Origin: Bacillota bacterium
GTDB lineage: Bacteria; Bacillota; Clostridia; Clostridiales; Clostridiaceae
NCBI GenBank assembly: GCA_030705885.1
Contig: JAUZPN010000004.1
Location: 1-48,082 of the forward strand
DNA length: 48,082 nt
Reading direction: 5' to 3'
Part shown: piece after piece, positions 18,550-26,922 of the stretch
How positions within the stretch are numbered: position 1 is the first letter of the stretch
Layout of the letters: every line of letters begins with the position of its first letter
Made by a program: the position numbers and the translations under genes
Notes under the pieces: model-generated
Told to the model about the DNA's origin: nothing
The model's database searches: none
Seen by the model: only the letters and a program-made list of their open reading frames with translations

Positions 18550-19701
18550 ATGAAAGAAGTTTTATCAAATAATATTAATAAAATTGAAATATCAGGTATT
18601 AGAAGATTTTTTAATAAGGTTGAATTAGTGCCGGAAGCAGTTTCCCTTACATTAGGGCAGCCAGATTTTAGTGTACCTGAAAATATTAAGAAAGCAATGA
18701 TTGATGCTGTAAATGAAAATAAAACTACATATACATCTAATGCTGGTATTATAGAATTAAGAAAAGAAATAACAAAATACTTAAAAGGATTTAGTATTGA
18801 ATATTCACCAAATGAAATTTGTCTCACAATAGGTGGAAGTGAAGCTTTGATGGATGTTTTTGCAGCACTTTTAAATACTGGAGATAAAGTACTTATACCA
18901 ACTCCTGCATATCCTGCTTATGAAAGCTGCACAAATGTTTTAGGCGGAAAACCTGTGTTTTACAACTTGAAACAAGACTTTTCTATTGATATTGATTTAT
19001 TAGATAATATCATAAAAACAGAAAAACCAAAAATATTAGTCTTATCCTATCCGTCGAATCCTACAGGTGCAGTTTTATCAAAAGAAATTAGAAATAAATT
19101 ATATGAAGTAGTAAGGAATAATGATATAGTTGTAGTAAGTGATGAAATATATAGTTCTATTTGCTTTGAGAATGAATATTATTCAATAGCACAATATAAA
19201 GATATAAAGGATAAGGTGATTTTAGTAAGCGGGTTTTCAAAAATGTTTTCTATGACAGGACTTCGTCTTGGATTTGTTTGTGCTGTAGATTCATATATGA
19301 AAGGTATAATGAAAATGCATCAATATAATGTCTCATGTGCTCCATCAATAGCACAGTGGGGAGCATATGAAGGTCTTAGAAGTTGTTTATCTGATGTGGA
19401 AGCTATGAAGAAAGAATTTATGAAAAGAAGAGATTATGTATTTAACAGACTTAAAGCTATGGGATTTGAGGTAAATTTGCCTCAAGGAGCATTTTATATA
19501 TTCCCTAAAATAGATATATTTAAAATGAATAGTGAATATTTTTGTGAAAGGCTGCTTAATGAAGGAAAAGTAGCTATGGTTCCAGGTTCAGCCTTTGGAA
19601 CTGGTGGAGAGGGTTATATGAGAATATCTTATTCTTACAGTATGCAGCAATTAAAAGAAGGTTTAGACAGATTAGAAAACTATCTTAAAAATAAAATTTA
19701 A
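18550..19701 (+). CDS. patA: PLP aminotransferase, probable N-acetyl-LL-diaminopimelate aminotransferase
   Basis: 383 residues from the ATG at 18550, with AGAGGTG upstream; a GTG at 18544 is less well placed. A fold-type-I aminotransferase: LTLGQPDFSVPENIK, PTPAYPAYESC, LSYPSNPTGAVLS, SDEIYSSICFE and the PLP lysine in SGFSKMFSMTGLRLGF. The general family includes aspartate, alanine and N-acetyl-LL-DAP aminotransferases. Its place between dapH and dapB argues for the PatA step that follows DapH; this is context, not residue-level proof. Confidence 0.85.
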   Translation: MKEVLSNNINKIEISGIRRFFNKVELVPEAVSLTLGQPDFSVPENIKKAMIDAVNENKTTYTSNAGIIELRKEITKYLKGFSIEYSPNEICLTIGGSEALMDVFAALLNTGDKVLIPTPAYPAYESCTNVLGGKPVFYNLKQDFSIDIDLLDNIIKTEKPKILVLSYPSNPTGAVLSKEIRNKLYEVVRNNDIVVVSDEIYSSICFENEYYSIAQYKDIKDKVILVSGFSKMFSMTGLRLGFVCAVDSYMKGIMKMHQYNVSCAPSIAQWGAYEGLRSCLSDVEAMKKEFMKRRDYVFNRLKAMGFEVNLPQGAFYIFPKIDIFKMNSEYFCERLLNEGKVAMVPGSAFGTGGEGYMRISYSYSMQQLKEGLDRLENYLKNKI

Positions 19702-19703
19702 AT

Positions 19704-19750
19704 AAAAGAGGCTGTTGTATATAATTTGATTAATACAGCAGCCTCTTTTA
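19704..19750. terminator. Bidirectional terminator between patA and dapB
   Basis: AAAAGAGGCTGTTGTA pairs with TACAGCAGCCTCTTTT with one mismatch. The A-run and T-run on either side suit both converging genes. Confidence 0.85.
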
Positions 19751-19753
19751 TAA

Positions 19754-20512
19754 TTAAGTCAAGCTTTCAATAACATCATTCATATCATAAAGTCCACTTT
19801 TTTTATCAAACATAAAAATACATGATTTTAATGCACCAATTGCAAAAACATCTCTTGACATAGCAGTATGTTTAAGTTCTATAAGTTCTCCCTGACCAGC
19901 AAATAATACTTCATGTTCACCTACTATACTTCCACCTCTTATTGCATGTACAGCAATGTCTTTATGCTCTCTTTTACCAATTCCTTGTCTTCCATACACA
20001 TATTCTGTTTCTTCTTTAATGGAGGAGCGTATAGTATCACCTAAAAGCAATGCAGTTCCACTAGGTGAATCTACTTTTTGGTTATGATGCTTTTCTATTA
20101 TTTCAATATCAAAATCAGCATAAAGCATGTTACTTATCTTTTTTAATATATTATTTATTACATTAATTCCAATAGACATGTTAGCTGATCTAAATATAGC
20201 TATTTCATTACTACTTTCTTTTATTAATGCTAAATCCTCTTTAGAGTATCCTGTAGTACATAAAATTAATGGTAGTTTATTATTTTTAGAGTAACTTAAT
20301 AATTCGTTTAGAGAATCAGGTCTTGAAAAATCAAGAAGCACATCTGCTTTTACATTTACATCATTAATACTTTTAAATATCTCATAGTCTGTCTTATCTG
20401 AAGCAAATTTATCAACACCTGCAACTATAGAAATATTTGGGAAAGATGATACTGCAGATGATATACATTTTCCCATTTTTCCACCGCAGCCATTTAATAT
20501 AACATTTATCAA
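19754..20512 (-). CDS. dapB: 4-hydroxy-tetrahydrodipicolinate reductase
   Basis: 252 residues. DapB reduces HTPA to tetrahydrodipicolinate with NAD(P)H, just before the DapH step. The Rossmann start [39 protein letters not shown] and the signature [15 protein letters not shown] are all clear. dapA, usually adjacent, is not in the window. A GGGGT site precedes the ATG. A MITE copy begins 47 bp upstream of the start codon and therefore lies in its promoter region. Confidence 0.96.
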   Translation of the reverse strand: MINVILNGCGGKMGKCISSAVSSFPNISIVAGVDKFASDKTDYEIFKSINDVNVKADVLLDFSRPDSLNELLSYSKNNKLPLILCTTGYSKEDLALIKESSNEIAIFRSANMSIGINVINNILKKISNMLYADFDIEIIEKHHNQKVDSPSGTALLLGDTIRSSIKEETEYVYGRQGIGKREHKDIAVHAIRGGSIVGEHEVLFAGQGELIELKHTAMSRDVFAIGALKSCIFMFDKKSGLYDMNDVIESLT

Positions 20513-20558
20513 TTTTATACCCCCTGTAATTTTTTATTTTGGACTGAAGGATTAATAG

Positions 20559-20661
20559 TATACTATCCTCGGTCACAAAGTTCTACTAGATTTCTAAAAT
20601 AAGCTTCTCTCTGCTATCATTTATAAATTAAGTGGAACTAAATGTGACCTAGAAAAGTATA
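20559..20661 (-). repeat. MITE-like repeat, copy 4 (inverted)
   Basis: Starts TATACTATCCTCGGTCACAA and reads to GAAAAGTATA, the reverse orientation of most copies. It lies between dapB and oppB in a 392-bp divergent intergenic region. Confidence 0.8.
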
Positions 20662-20789
20662 ATTCAGTCTCTTAATTATTTTATGTAATATATTTTATAT
20701 ATAATAATAAAATTATATAACATTTTATTAAAAAATAAAAGACATTGGTATTTTTAAAGTTATTTTAAATTTTATAATAATAATGCAAA

Positions 20790-20830
20790 AAATAACGATA
20801 AAATTACAATGAAATAACGACAAAATAACA
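20790..20830 (+). promoter_or_regulatory. Two 19-bp direct repeats upstream of the opp promoter
   Basis: 20790-20808 and 20812-20830 match at 17 of 19 positions (AAATAACGAYAAAATWACA). They are spaced 22 bp apart, about two helical turns, and end 6 bp before the -35 box. The layout suggests a dimeric regulator site; the regulator is unknown. Confidence 0.5.
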
Positions 20831-20836
20831 GGAAAT

Positions 20837-20865
20837 TTGACAAATTATTTAGTCTATGATAGTAT
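20837..20865 (+). promoter_or_regulatory. Probable sigma-A promoter of the opp operon
   Basis: TTGACA at 20837-20842, a 17-bp spacer, then TAGTAT at 20860-20865, about 40 bp before the oppB start and its GGAGG site. Confidence 0.7.
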
Positions 20866-20904
20866 ATTTAAATATTATATTTTCTTATACTGGAGGAAAA
20901 AGTA

Positions 20905-21825
20905 ATGCTAAAGTATATTTTTAAAAGAATTTTTTCAAGTGTAATTACAATTTGGGTAGTAGTAACATTAACATTTTTCTTAATGCATGCTATACCTGGA
21001 AGTCCATTCACTGGCGAAAGAAAGTTACCAGCTTCTGTGATAGTTAATTTACAGAAAAAATGGGGTTTGGATAAGCCAGTAAGTCAACAATATTTATCAT
21101 ATTTAAAAAATCTTATAAATGGAGATTTAGGAGAATCAACAAGATATGAAGGAAGAACTGTTAATGAAATAATAGAAAAATCATTTCCTGTATCTGCCAG
21201 GCTAGGGTTAGTATCAGTATGCTTTTCTTTAGCAGCAGGTATTTATCTAGGTGTTGTATCTGCTCTGCATCATGGTAAATGGCAGGATCAGGTATGTAAA
21301 ATAATAACTACACTTGGTGTATGTGTTCCCAGTTTTGTATTAGGTACTTTTTTATCATATACCTTTTCAGTTAAATTTAATATATTTCCTTCAATTGGAA
21401 TAGACAAGCCTACAGGATATATACTTCCAATGATTTCTTTATCAGGTTTTTCAATGGCATTTATAGCAAGGCTTACGCGGTCATCTCTGTTAGATGTCCT
21501 TAAACAGGATTACATGAGGACAGCAAAAGCAAAAGGACTTCCTAAAAACGTAATTATTTATAAGCATGCACTAAAAAACGCACTAATACCAGTTATAACA
21601 TATACAGGTCCTTTAATTGCAGGTATTCTTACAGGTAGTTTTGTTGTTGAACAAATATTTGGTATACCAGGACTTGGAAAAGAATTTGTTACAAGTATAG
21701 GAAATAGAGATGTAACATTAATTGTTGGTGTTACGGTTTTTTATGGAACATTTTTAGTAATATGCAATTTGATAGTGGATATTTTATATGCATTAATTGA
21801 TCCAAGAATAAAACTGGAGAGTTAG
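20905..21825 (+). CDS. oppB: Oligopeptide ABC transporter permease OppB
   Basis: 306 residues with a hydrophobic N-terminus (ILKYIFKRI-type start, then WVVVTLTFFLMHAIPGSPF), the OppB hallmark, and five further membrane segments. The coupling-helix motif is DYMRTAKAKGLPKNVIIYKH, which contacts the ATPase. It pairs with OppC in the membrane to form the channel of a peptide-class importer. oppC follows after 12 bp. First gene of oppBCDF, with promoter and direct repeats upstream. Confidence 0.93.
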   Translation: MLKYIFKRIFSSVITIWVVVTLTFFLMHAIPGSPFTGERKLPASVIVNLQKKWGLDKPVSQQYLSYLKNLINGDLGESTRYEGRTVNEIIEKSFPVSARLGLVSVCFSLAAGIYLGVVSALHHGKWQDQVCKIITTLGVCVPSFVLGTFLSYTFSVKFNIFPSIGIDKPTGYILPMISLSGFSMAFIARLTRSSLLDVLKQDYMRTAKAKGLPKNVIIYKHALKNALIPVITYTGPLIAGILTGSFVVEQIFGIPGLGKEFVTSIGNRDVTLIVGVTVFYGTFLVICNLIVDILYALIDPRIKLES

Positions 21826-21837
21826 GAGGTTAATATT

Positions 21838-22752
21838 ATGGAAGTAAACAAAGAATTATTTCAGCCTGTTCCATCTGAAAATAAAAACTTAGATGTAATT
21901 GTGAGACCAAGTGTTACTTATTGGAGAGATGCTTGGAACAGATTAAAAAAAAATAGACTGGCAATGGTAGGATTAATATTTGTAATATTAATTACCTTGG
22001 CTGCGATAATAGGACCTTATTTATCAAAATATGATTATCGTACAAACAATTTAATGATAAGTAATGAAGGACCAAGTAATAGCCATTGGCTTGGAACAGA
22101 TCAATTTGGAAGAGATATTTTCACAAGAATTCTTTATGGAGCTAGAATATCATTAACCGTTGGATATGCAGCAAGTATTCTTAATGTTGTCATAGGTATT
22201 TTATATGGAGGCATTTCTGGATATTTTGGAGGATTAGTAGACAATATTATGATGAGGATTGTTGAAGTAGTATATGCTATTCCAATGACTATTTATGTAA
22301 TATTACTTATGGTAATCATGGGTGCAGGACTTAAAAGTATAATTATAGCATTAACAATTTCATATTGGGTTGATATGGCTAGAATAGTAAGAGGTGAAAT
22401 TCTTCAGCTTAAACAGCAGGAATTTGTATTAGCTGCTAAAACTCTTGGTGCACCAGACAGGAGAATTTTAATAAAACATCTTATACCAAATTGTTTAGGA
22501 TCTATAATAACAACAATGACAATGTCAATTCCATCTGCAATTTTTACAGAGTCATTTTTAAGTTTTATAGGACTTGGAGTATCTTTACCACAGGCGTCTT
22601 GGGGAACACTTGCATCAGATGCATTACAAGGATATACAGTTTACCCTTATCAGTTGTTTTTTCCAGCACTCGCAATTAGTATTACTATGTTAGCATTTAA
22701 TTTTTTAGGTGATGGTCTTAGAGATGCATTAGATCCTAAAATGAGGAGGTAG
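21838..22752 (+). CDS. oppC: Oligopeptide ABC transporter permease OppC
   Basis: 304 residues. A cytosolic N-terminus with SVTYWRDAWNRLKKNRLAMVG precedes the first membrane helix, as in OppC; HWLGTDQFGRDIFTRILYGA is the family signature and VLAAKTLGAPDRRILIKHLI is the ATPase contact loop. It ends DGLRDALDPKMRR. It partners OppB. oppD begins 10 bp downstream, with GGAGG overlapping the end region. Confidence 0.95.
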   Translation: MEVNKELFQPVPSENKNLDVIVRPSVTYWRDAWNRLKKNRLAMVGLIFVILITLAAIIGPYLSKYDYRTNNLMISNEGPSNSHWLGTDQFGRDIFTRILYGARISLTVGYAASILNVVIGILYGGISGYFGGLVDNIMMRIVEVVYAIPMTIYVILLMVIMGAGLKSIIIALTISYWVDMARIVRGEILQLKQQEFVLAAKTLGAPDRRILIKHLIPNCLGSIITTMTMSIPSAIFTESFLSFIGLGVSLPQASWGTLASDALQGYTVYPYQLFFPALAISITMLAFNFLGDGLRDALDPKMRR

Positions 22753-22762
22753 GTGGAGCATC

Positions 22763-23770
22763 ATGGAAAAATTATTAGAAGTTTGTGATTTAAAAACATC
22801 TTTTTTTACGCACGCAGGAGAAGTAAAAGCTGTAGGTGGTGTTACTTTCTCATTAAATAAAGGAGAAGCACTTGGAATTGTTGGAGAATCAGGAAGCGGA
22901 AAAAGCGTAACTATGATGTCAGTTATGAGATTATTAGCTGATACAGGTAAAATAACAAATGGTGAAATATTTTTTGAAGGGAAGGATTTAAATAAAATAA
23001 GTGAAAAAGAAATGCAAAATGTTAGAGGTAATGATATTGGCATGATTTTTCAGGATCCTATGACTTCACTAAATCCTGTAATGAAGATTGGAACTCAGAT
23101 AGTAGAACCATTAATTATTCATAAAAAAATGTCAAAGGAAGCTGCAAAAAAGGAAGCTGTACGTATATTGTCTCTTGTAGGAATACCTAGTCCTGAGAAA
23201 AGATTTAATCAATATCCTCATGAATTTTCAGGAGGAATGAGACAGAGAGCTATGATAGCTATGGCAATAAGCTGTATGCCAAAACTTATTATTGCTGACG
23301 AACCAACAACAGCATTGGATGTAACTATTCAAGCTCAAATACTTGAACTTATGAAAGATTTAAAAGAAAAATTAAATACTTCAATTATATTAATAACTCA
23401 TGATTTAGGAGTTGTTGCGGATGTTTGTAACAGAATTAATGTAATGTATGGAGGCATAATAGTTGAGACTGGAACTACAAAGGAAATATTTTATAATTCT
23501 AAACATCCTTATACTTGGGGGCTATTAAAAAGTATACCTAATCCAAAGAGTGAAATTAAAGAAAGGCTAAAACCAATTGAAGGTCAGCCGCCAGACTTAT
23601 TAAAACCTCCAAGTGGTTGTCCTTTTGCATCAAGATGTGATTATGCTATGAAAATATGCATTGAAAAAAGACCAGAAAATTTTCAAATATCTGATAATCA
23701 TCAAGCAGCATGCTGGTTAAATCATATTAATGCACCAAAAGTAAAATCACCATTAGTAAAGGAGGAATAG
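22763..23770 (+). CDS. oppD: Oligopeptide ABC transporter ATPase OppD
   Basis: 335 residues. Walker A GESGSGKSV, Q-loop FQDPMTSLNP, ABC signature FSGGMRQRAMIAMA, Walker B IIADEPTTALD and the switch histidine in LITHDLGVV are intact. The C-terminal oligopeptide-transporter extension carries a cysteine cluster (GCPFASRCDYAMKIC ... AACW) typical of Opp/Dpp ATPases. It powers uptake with OppF. oppF starts 3 bp after the stop. Confidence 0.95.
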   Translation: MEKLLEVCDLKTSFFTHAGEVKAVGGVTFSLNKGEALGIVGESGSGKSVTMMSVMRLLADTGKITNGEIFFEGKDLNKISEKEMQNVRGNDIGMIFQDPMTSLNPVMKIGTQIVEPLIIHKKMSKEAAKKEAVRILSLVGIPSPEKRFNQYPHEFSGGMRQRAMIAMAISCMPKLIIADEPTTALDVTIQAQILELMKDLKEKLNTSIILITHDLGVVADVCNRINVMYGGIIVETGTTKEIFYNSKHPYTWGLLKSIPNPKSEIKERLKPIEGQPPDLLKPPSGCPFASRCDYAMKICIEKRPENFQISDNHQAACWLNHINAPKVKSPLVKEE

Positions 23771-23773
23771 TAT

Positions 23774-24748
23774 ATGAAGGAAAAACCATTAATTGAAATA
23801 AAAAATCTTAAAAAACATTTCCCTGTTAAAAAAGGAATGCTTGGTAATGTACAAGGAACTGTTAAGGCTGTAGATGATGTGTCGTTTTGTATTAATAAAG
23901 GCGAAACCTTGGGGCTAGTTGGAGAATCTGGATGTGGGAAAACTACTACAGGAAGAACTGTAATAAAATTGTATGAACCAACTTCAGGTAAAATAATATA
24001 TGATGGCGTTGACATAGCTGGTTTTTCTTCAAATAAAATGTTAAGCTATCGAAAAAAAATGCAAATGATTTTTCAAGATCCTTATGCATCTTTAAATTCA
24101 AGAATGACTGTTGGTGATATCATTGGTGAGTCAATAGATATTCATAATTTACTTAAAGGTAAAGCAAGAAATGAAAGAATACAATATTTGCTTAATAGAG
24201 TAGGTTTAAATAGCGAGCATGCAAATAGATATCCTCATGAATTTTCTGGAGGTCAAAGGCAAAGAATAGGAATAGCAAGAGCATTAGCTGTAGAACCAGA
24301 GTTTATTATATGTGATGAGCCAATATCTGCATTAGATGTTTCAATTCAGGCACAGGTAGTAAATATGCTGGAGGATTTACAAAGAGATTTGGGACTTACT
24401 TATCTATTTATAGCACATGATTTATCTATGGTTAAGCATATATCAAATAAAATTGGAGTTATGTATCTAGGAAAAATGATGGAAATGGTAGAAAGTAATG
24501 AGCTGTATTCAAAACCGCTTCACCCATATACTCAAGCATTACTTTCATCAATTCCAATTCCAGACCCTGATAAGTGTGCACAAAACAAAAGAATAGTCTT
24601 ACAAGGAGAAATTACTTCTCCTATTGATCCTCCTAATGGATGCAGATTTAAAGGAAGGTGCAGATATGCAAAACCTATATGTTCAGAGCAAGATCCAGAG
24701 TATAAGGATGCAGGTGGAAATCATTTTGTTGCCTGCCATTTATATTAA
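23774..24748 (+). CDS. oppF: Oligopeptide ABC transporter ATPase OppF
   Basis: 324 residues. Starts KPLIEIKNLKKHFPVKKG, an OppF hallmark. Walker A GESGCGKTT, FQDPYASLNSRMTVGDI, signature FSGGQRQRIGIARAL, Walker B IICDEPISALD and switch IAHDLSMV are present. The cysteine-containing tail (GCRFKGRCRYAKPIC) matches OppD. Last of the four tightly packed opp genes; the binding protein follows after a 251-bp gap with hairpins and a MITE. Confidence 0.95.
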   Translation: MKEKPLIEIKNLKKHFPVKKGMLGNVQGTVKAVDDVSFCINKGETLGLVGESGCGKTTTGRTVIKLYEPTSGKIIYDGVDIAGFSSNKMLSYRKKMQMIFQDPYASLNSRMTVGDIIGESIDIHNLLKGKARNERIQYLLNRVGLNSEHANRYPHEFSGGQRQRIGIARALAVEPEFIICDEPISALDVSIQAQVVNMLEDLQRDLGLTYLFIAHDLSMVKHISNKIGVMYLGKMMEMVESNELYSKPLHPYTQALLSSIPIPDPDKCAQNKRIVLQGEITSPIDPPNGCRFKGRCRYAKPICSEQDPEYKDAGGNHFVACHLY

Positions 24749-24763
24749 AGTTTATTAAATTTA

Positions 24764-24796
24764 TATATTGAAAATAAAACAGACATTTTCAATATA
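24764..24796 (+). terminator. Hairpin between oppF and oppA
   Basis: TATATTGAAAAT and ATTTTCAATATA are exact 12-bp complements around a 9-nt loop, followed by AATTTTCAC. A partial terminator or a stability hairpin that could set different levels of OppF and OppA. Confidence 0.5.
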
Positions 24797-24862
24797 AATT
24801 TTCACTTCATATGTAATAATTTTTACTATTAATGTGCATTTTAATAATAGTAGTTTCTTATA

Positions 24863-24964
24863 TATACTTTCCTCATCATATTTTGTTCCAATTAATTTAT
24901 GAATGACAGCGAGGTTAAGCTTCTTTTAGAAATTTATTGGAACATTGTAACAGGGGATAGTATA
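24863..24964 (+). repeat. MITE-like repeat, copy 5
   Basis: TATACTTTCCTCATCATATT to GGATAGTATA, with AGCTTCTTTTAGAAATTTATT inside. It ends 35 bp before the oppA start. Confidence 0.8.
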
Positions 24965-24999
24965 TTATCGGTTAAATTGATTGTAAGGGGGCATTTTAT

Positions 25000-26676
25000 A
25001 TGTTGAAAAATAAAACTACAAATTTAATTTCATCAATTCTATCAGTAATTATTTTTGGAACATTAGTTACTGGCTGTGCTAATGTATCTAACAAAAATCA
25101 AAATCAGTCAACGAAGCAAAGTTTGGCAGATAATCAATTAATAAGGTATAATCTTGGAGCAGATCCTAAGACTATAGATCCTGGATTAAACGATGCACTT
25201 TATGGTGGTACAGTTATTTGTAATGCTTTTGAAGGACTTATGAGATTAGATTCATCTGACAAACCTATTCCTGGTGCAGCAGAAAAATATGAAGTATCAA
25301 GTGATCAGCTTCATTATACTTTTCATTTAAGAAAAGATGCAAAGTGGTCAGATGGTCAGCCTGTAAAAGCATCAGACTTTGAATATGCGTGGAAGAGGGC
25401 ATTAGATCCCAATACAGCTTCTCCTTATGCATACCAGTTTTATTATTTAAAAAATGCAGAAGCATATAATACTGGAAAATCAAAAGTTGATGGTGTTGGT
25501 GTAAAGGCTTCAGATGATAATACGTTACAGGTAGATCTTGAAAATCCAACAGGATATTTCTTATCATTAGTGGCATTTCCAGCTTATGCTCCAATAAGAA
25601 AAGATATAGTTGAAAAAAATCCAAAGGATTGGGCTACAAAACCAGATACATATGTATGTAATGGACCATTTAAAATGAAGGAATGGAAAGCAAAGGATAC
25701 ATTAACTTTCATTAAAAATGATAATTACTGGAATGCTAAAAGTGTTACTTTAAAGCAAATAGACTATAGGCTGCTTGATGATGAAACTGCTTATATGAAT
25801 GCATTTAAATCTGGTCAGATTGATTTCATAGAAACTCCACCAATAGCTGAAATTCAGAGCTTGATAGCTTCAAAGACAGCTGCAGTATATCCTTATCTTG
25901 GGACTTACTATTTGGAACTAAATATGGATCCAGCCCAAGCTAAGCTATCTGATGATGCTCAAAAAGCATTAAAAAATGTTAAGGTTAGAGAAGCATTAAG
26001 TTTAGCTATTGATAGAAAGCTTCTTGTTGAAAAGGTCACTAAAGCTGGTCAGAAACCTGCAACAGCTTTTGTACCAAATGGAATTCCTGATCCTTCTACA
26101 GGGAAAGATTTCAGACAAAAAGATTACTACAAAGCTACAGCTGACGTTACTAAAGCAAAACAATTACTTTCTGAAGCTGGATATCCTGATGGAAAAGAAT
26201 TTCCTAAACTTGAATTTTTATACAACACATCGCAAAGTCATGGTGCTGTTGCTCAGGCTATTCAAGATATGTGGAGGCAAAATCTTGGTATTAATATTAC
26301 TCTTAAAAATCAAGAATGGGCAGTTTTCCAAACTACAAGACAAAACCATCAGTTTGCTATTGCTAGAGGAGGATGGATTGCAGACTATACAGATCCTATG
26401 ACTTTTCTTGATATATTTACTACTGGAAATGGAAACAATGATCCTGCATACAGTAGCAAAGATTATGATGCTAAAATTGCTGCAGCAAGAAAGGAATCTG
26501 ATGCTAAAAAGAGAATGCAGGATATGCATGATGCAGAAGATATTTTAATGCAGGATATGCCTATGATACCATTATATTTCTATACTAATATAGTATGTAT
26601 TAAAAATAATATTAAAGGCTTCCATAAGTCACCACTTGGATTTGTATTCTTTGATGCAGCTTATGTAACAAAATAA
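25000..26676 (+). CDS. oppA: Oligopeptide-binding lipoprotein OppA
   Basis: 558 residues. Signal peptide with lipobox LVTGC (Cys26) anchors the mature protein to the outer membrane face. SBP family 5 motifs: RYNLGADPKTIDPG, CNAFEGLMRLD, TFHLRKDAKWSDGQPVKASD and YNTSQSHGAVAQAIQDMWRQ. It delivers peptides to OppBCDF. GGGGGCA lies upstream of the ATG, and a terminator follows. A second binding protein sits downstream, so the transporter may serve two substrate sets. Confidence 0.93.
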   Translation: MLKNKTTNLISSILSVIIFGTLVTGCANVSNKNQNQSTKQSLADNQLIRYNLGADPKTIDPGLNDALYGGTVICNAFEGLMRLDSSDKPIPGAAEKYEVSSDQLHYTFHLRKDAKWSDGQPVKASDFEYAWKRALDPNTASPYAYQFYYLKNAEAYNTGKSKVDGVGVKASDDNTLQVDLENPTGYFLSLVAFPAYAPIRKDIVEKNPKDWATKPDTYVCNGPFKMKEWKAKDTLTFIKNDNYWNAKSVTLKQIDYRLLDDETAYMNAFKSGQIDFIETPPIAEIQSLIASKTAAVYPYLGTYYLELNMDPAQAKLSDDAQKALKNVKVREALSLAIDRKLLVEKVTKAGQKPATAFVPNGIPDPSTGKDFRQKDYYKATADVTKAKQLLSEAGYPDGKEFPKLEFLYNTSQSHGAVAQAIQDMWRQNLGINITLKNQEWAVFQTTRQNHQFAIARGGWIADYTDPMTFLDIFTTGNGNNDPAYSSKDYDAKIAAARKESDAKKRMQDMHDAEDILMQDMPMIPLYFYTNIVCIKNNIKGFHKSPLGFVFFDAAYVTK

Positions 26677-26680
26677 ATAT

Positions 26681-26719
26681 AAAAAGGTTATCCTGTGAGA
26701 TTAATGGATAGCCTTTTTT
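26681..26719 (+). terminator. Rho-independent terminator of oppA
   Basis: AAAAAGGTTATCC pairs with GGATAGCCTTTTT with one wobble, ending in a T-run. Confidence 0.85.
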
Positions 26720-26736
26720 ATTTAAAAATATGATAT

Positions 26737-26838
26737 TATACTATTATTGTAATATTTAGCTCTAATTAATTTGCAAATGATAGCGAGGAGAAGTTTCTTT
26801 TAGAAATTTAGTGGAACTTTGTGACAGAGGATAGTATA
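26737..26838 (+). repeat. MITE-like repeat, copy 6
   Basis: Left end degenerate (TATACTATTATTGTAATATT), right end well kept (GAACTTTGTGACAGAGGATA). It lies between the oppA terminator and the second binding-protein gene. Confidence 0.75.
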
Positions 26839-26922
26839 CACAAAAAATATGTAATATATTTGAAACATATATAATAGTGTGATATTATATTAATATAATT
26901 TTATAGTATTAGGAGTGGTATT

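Noticed and set aside
25265-25624. 119-codon frame opposite oppA
   Set aside because: Antisense shadow of a clear SBP5 coding sequence.
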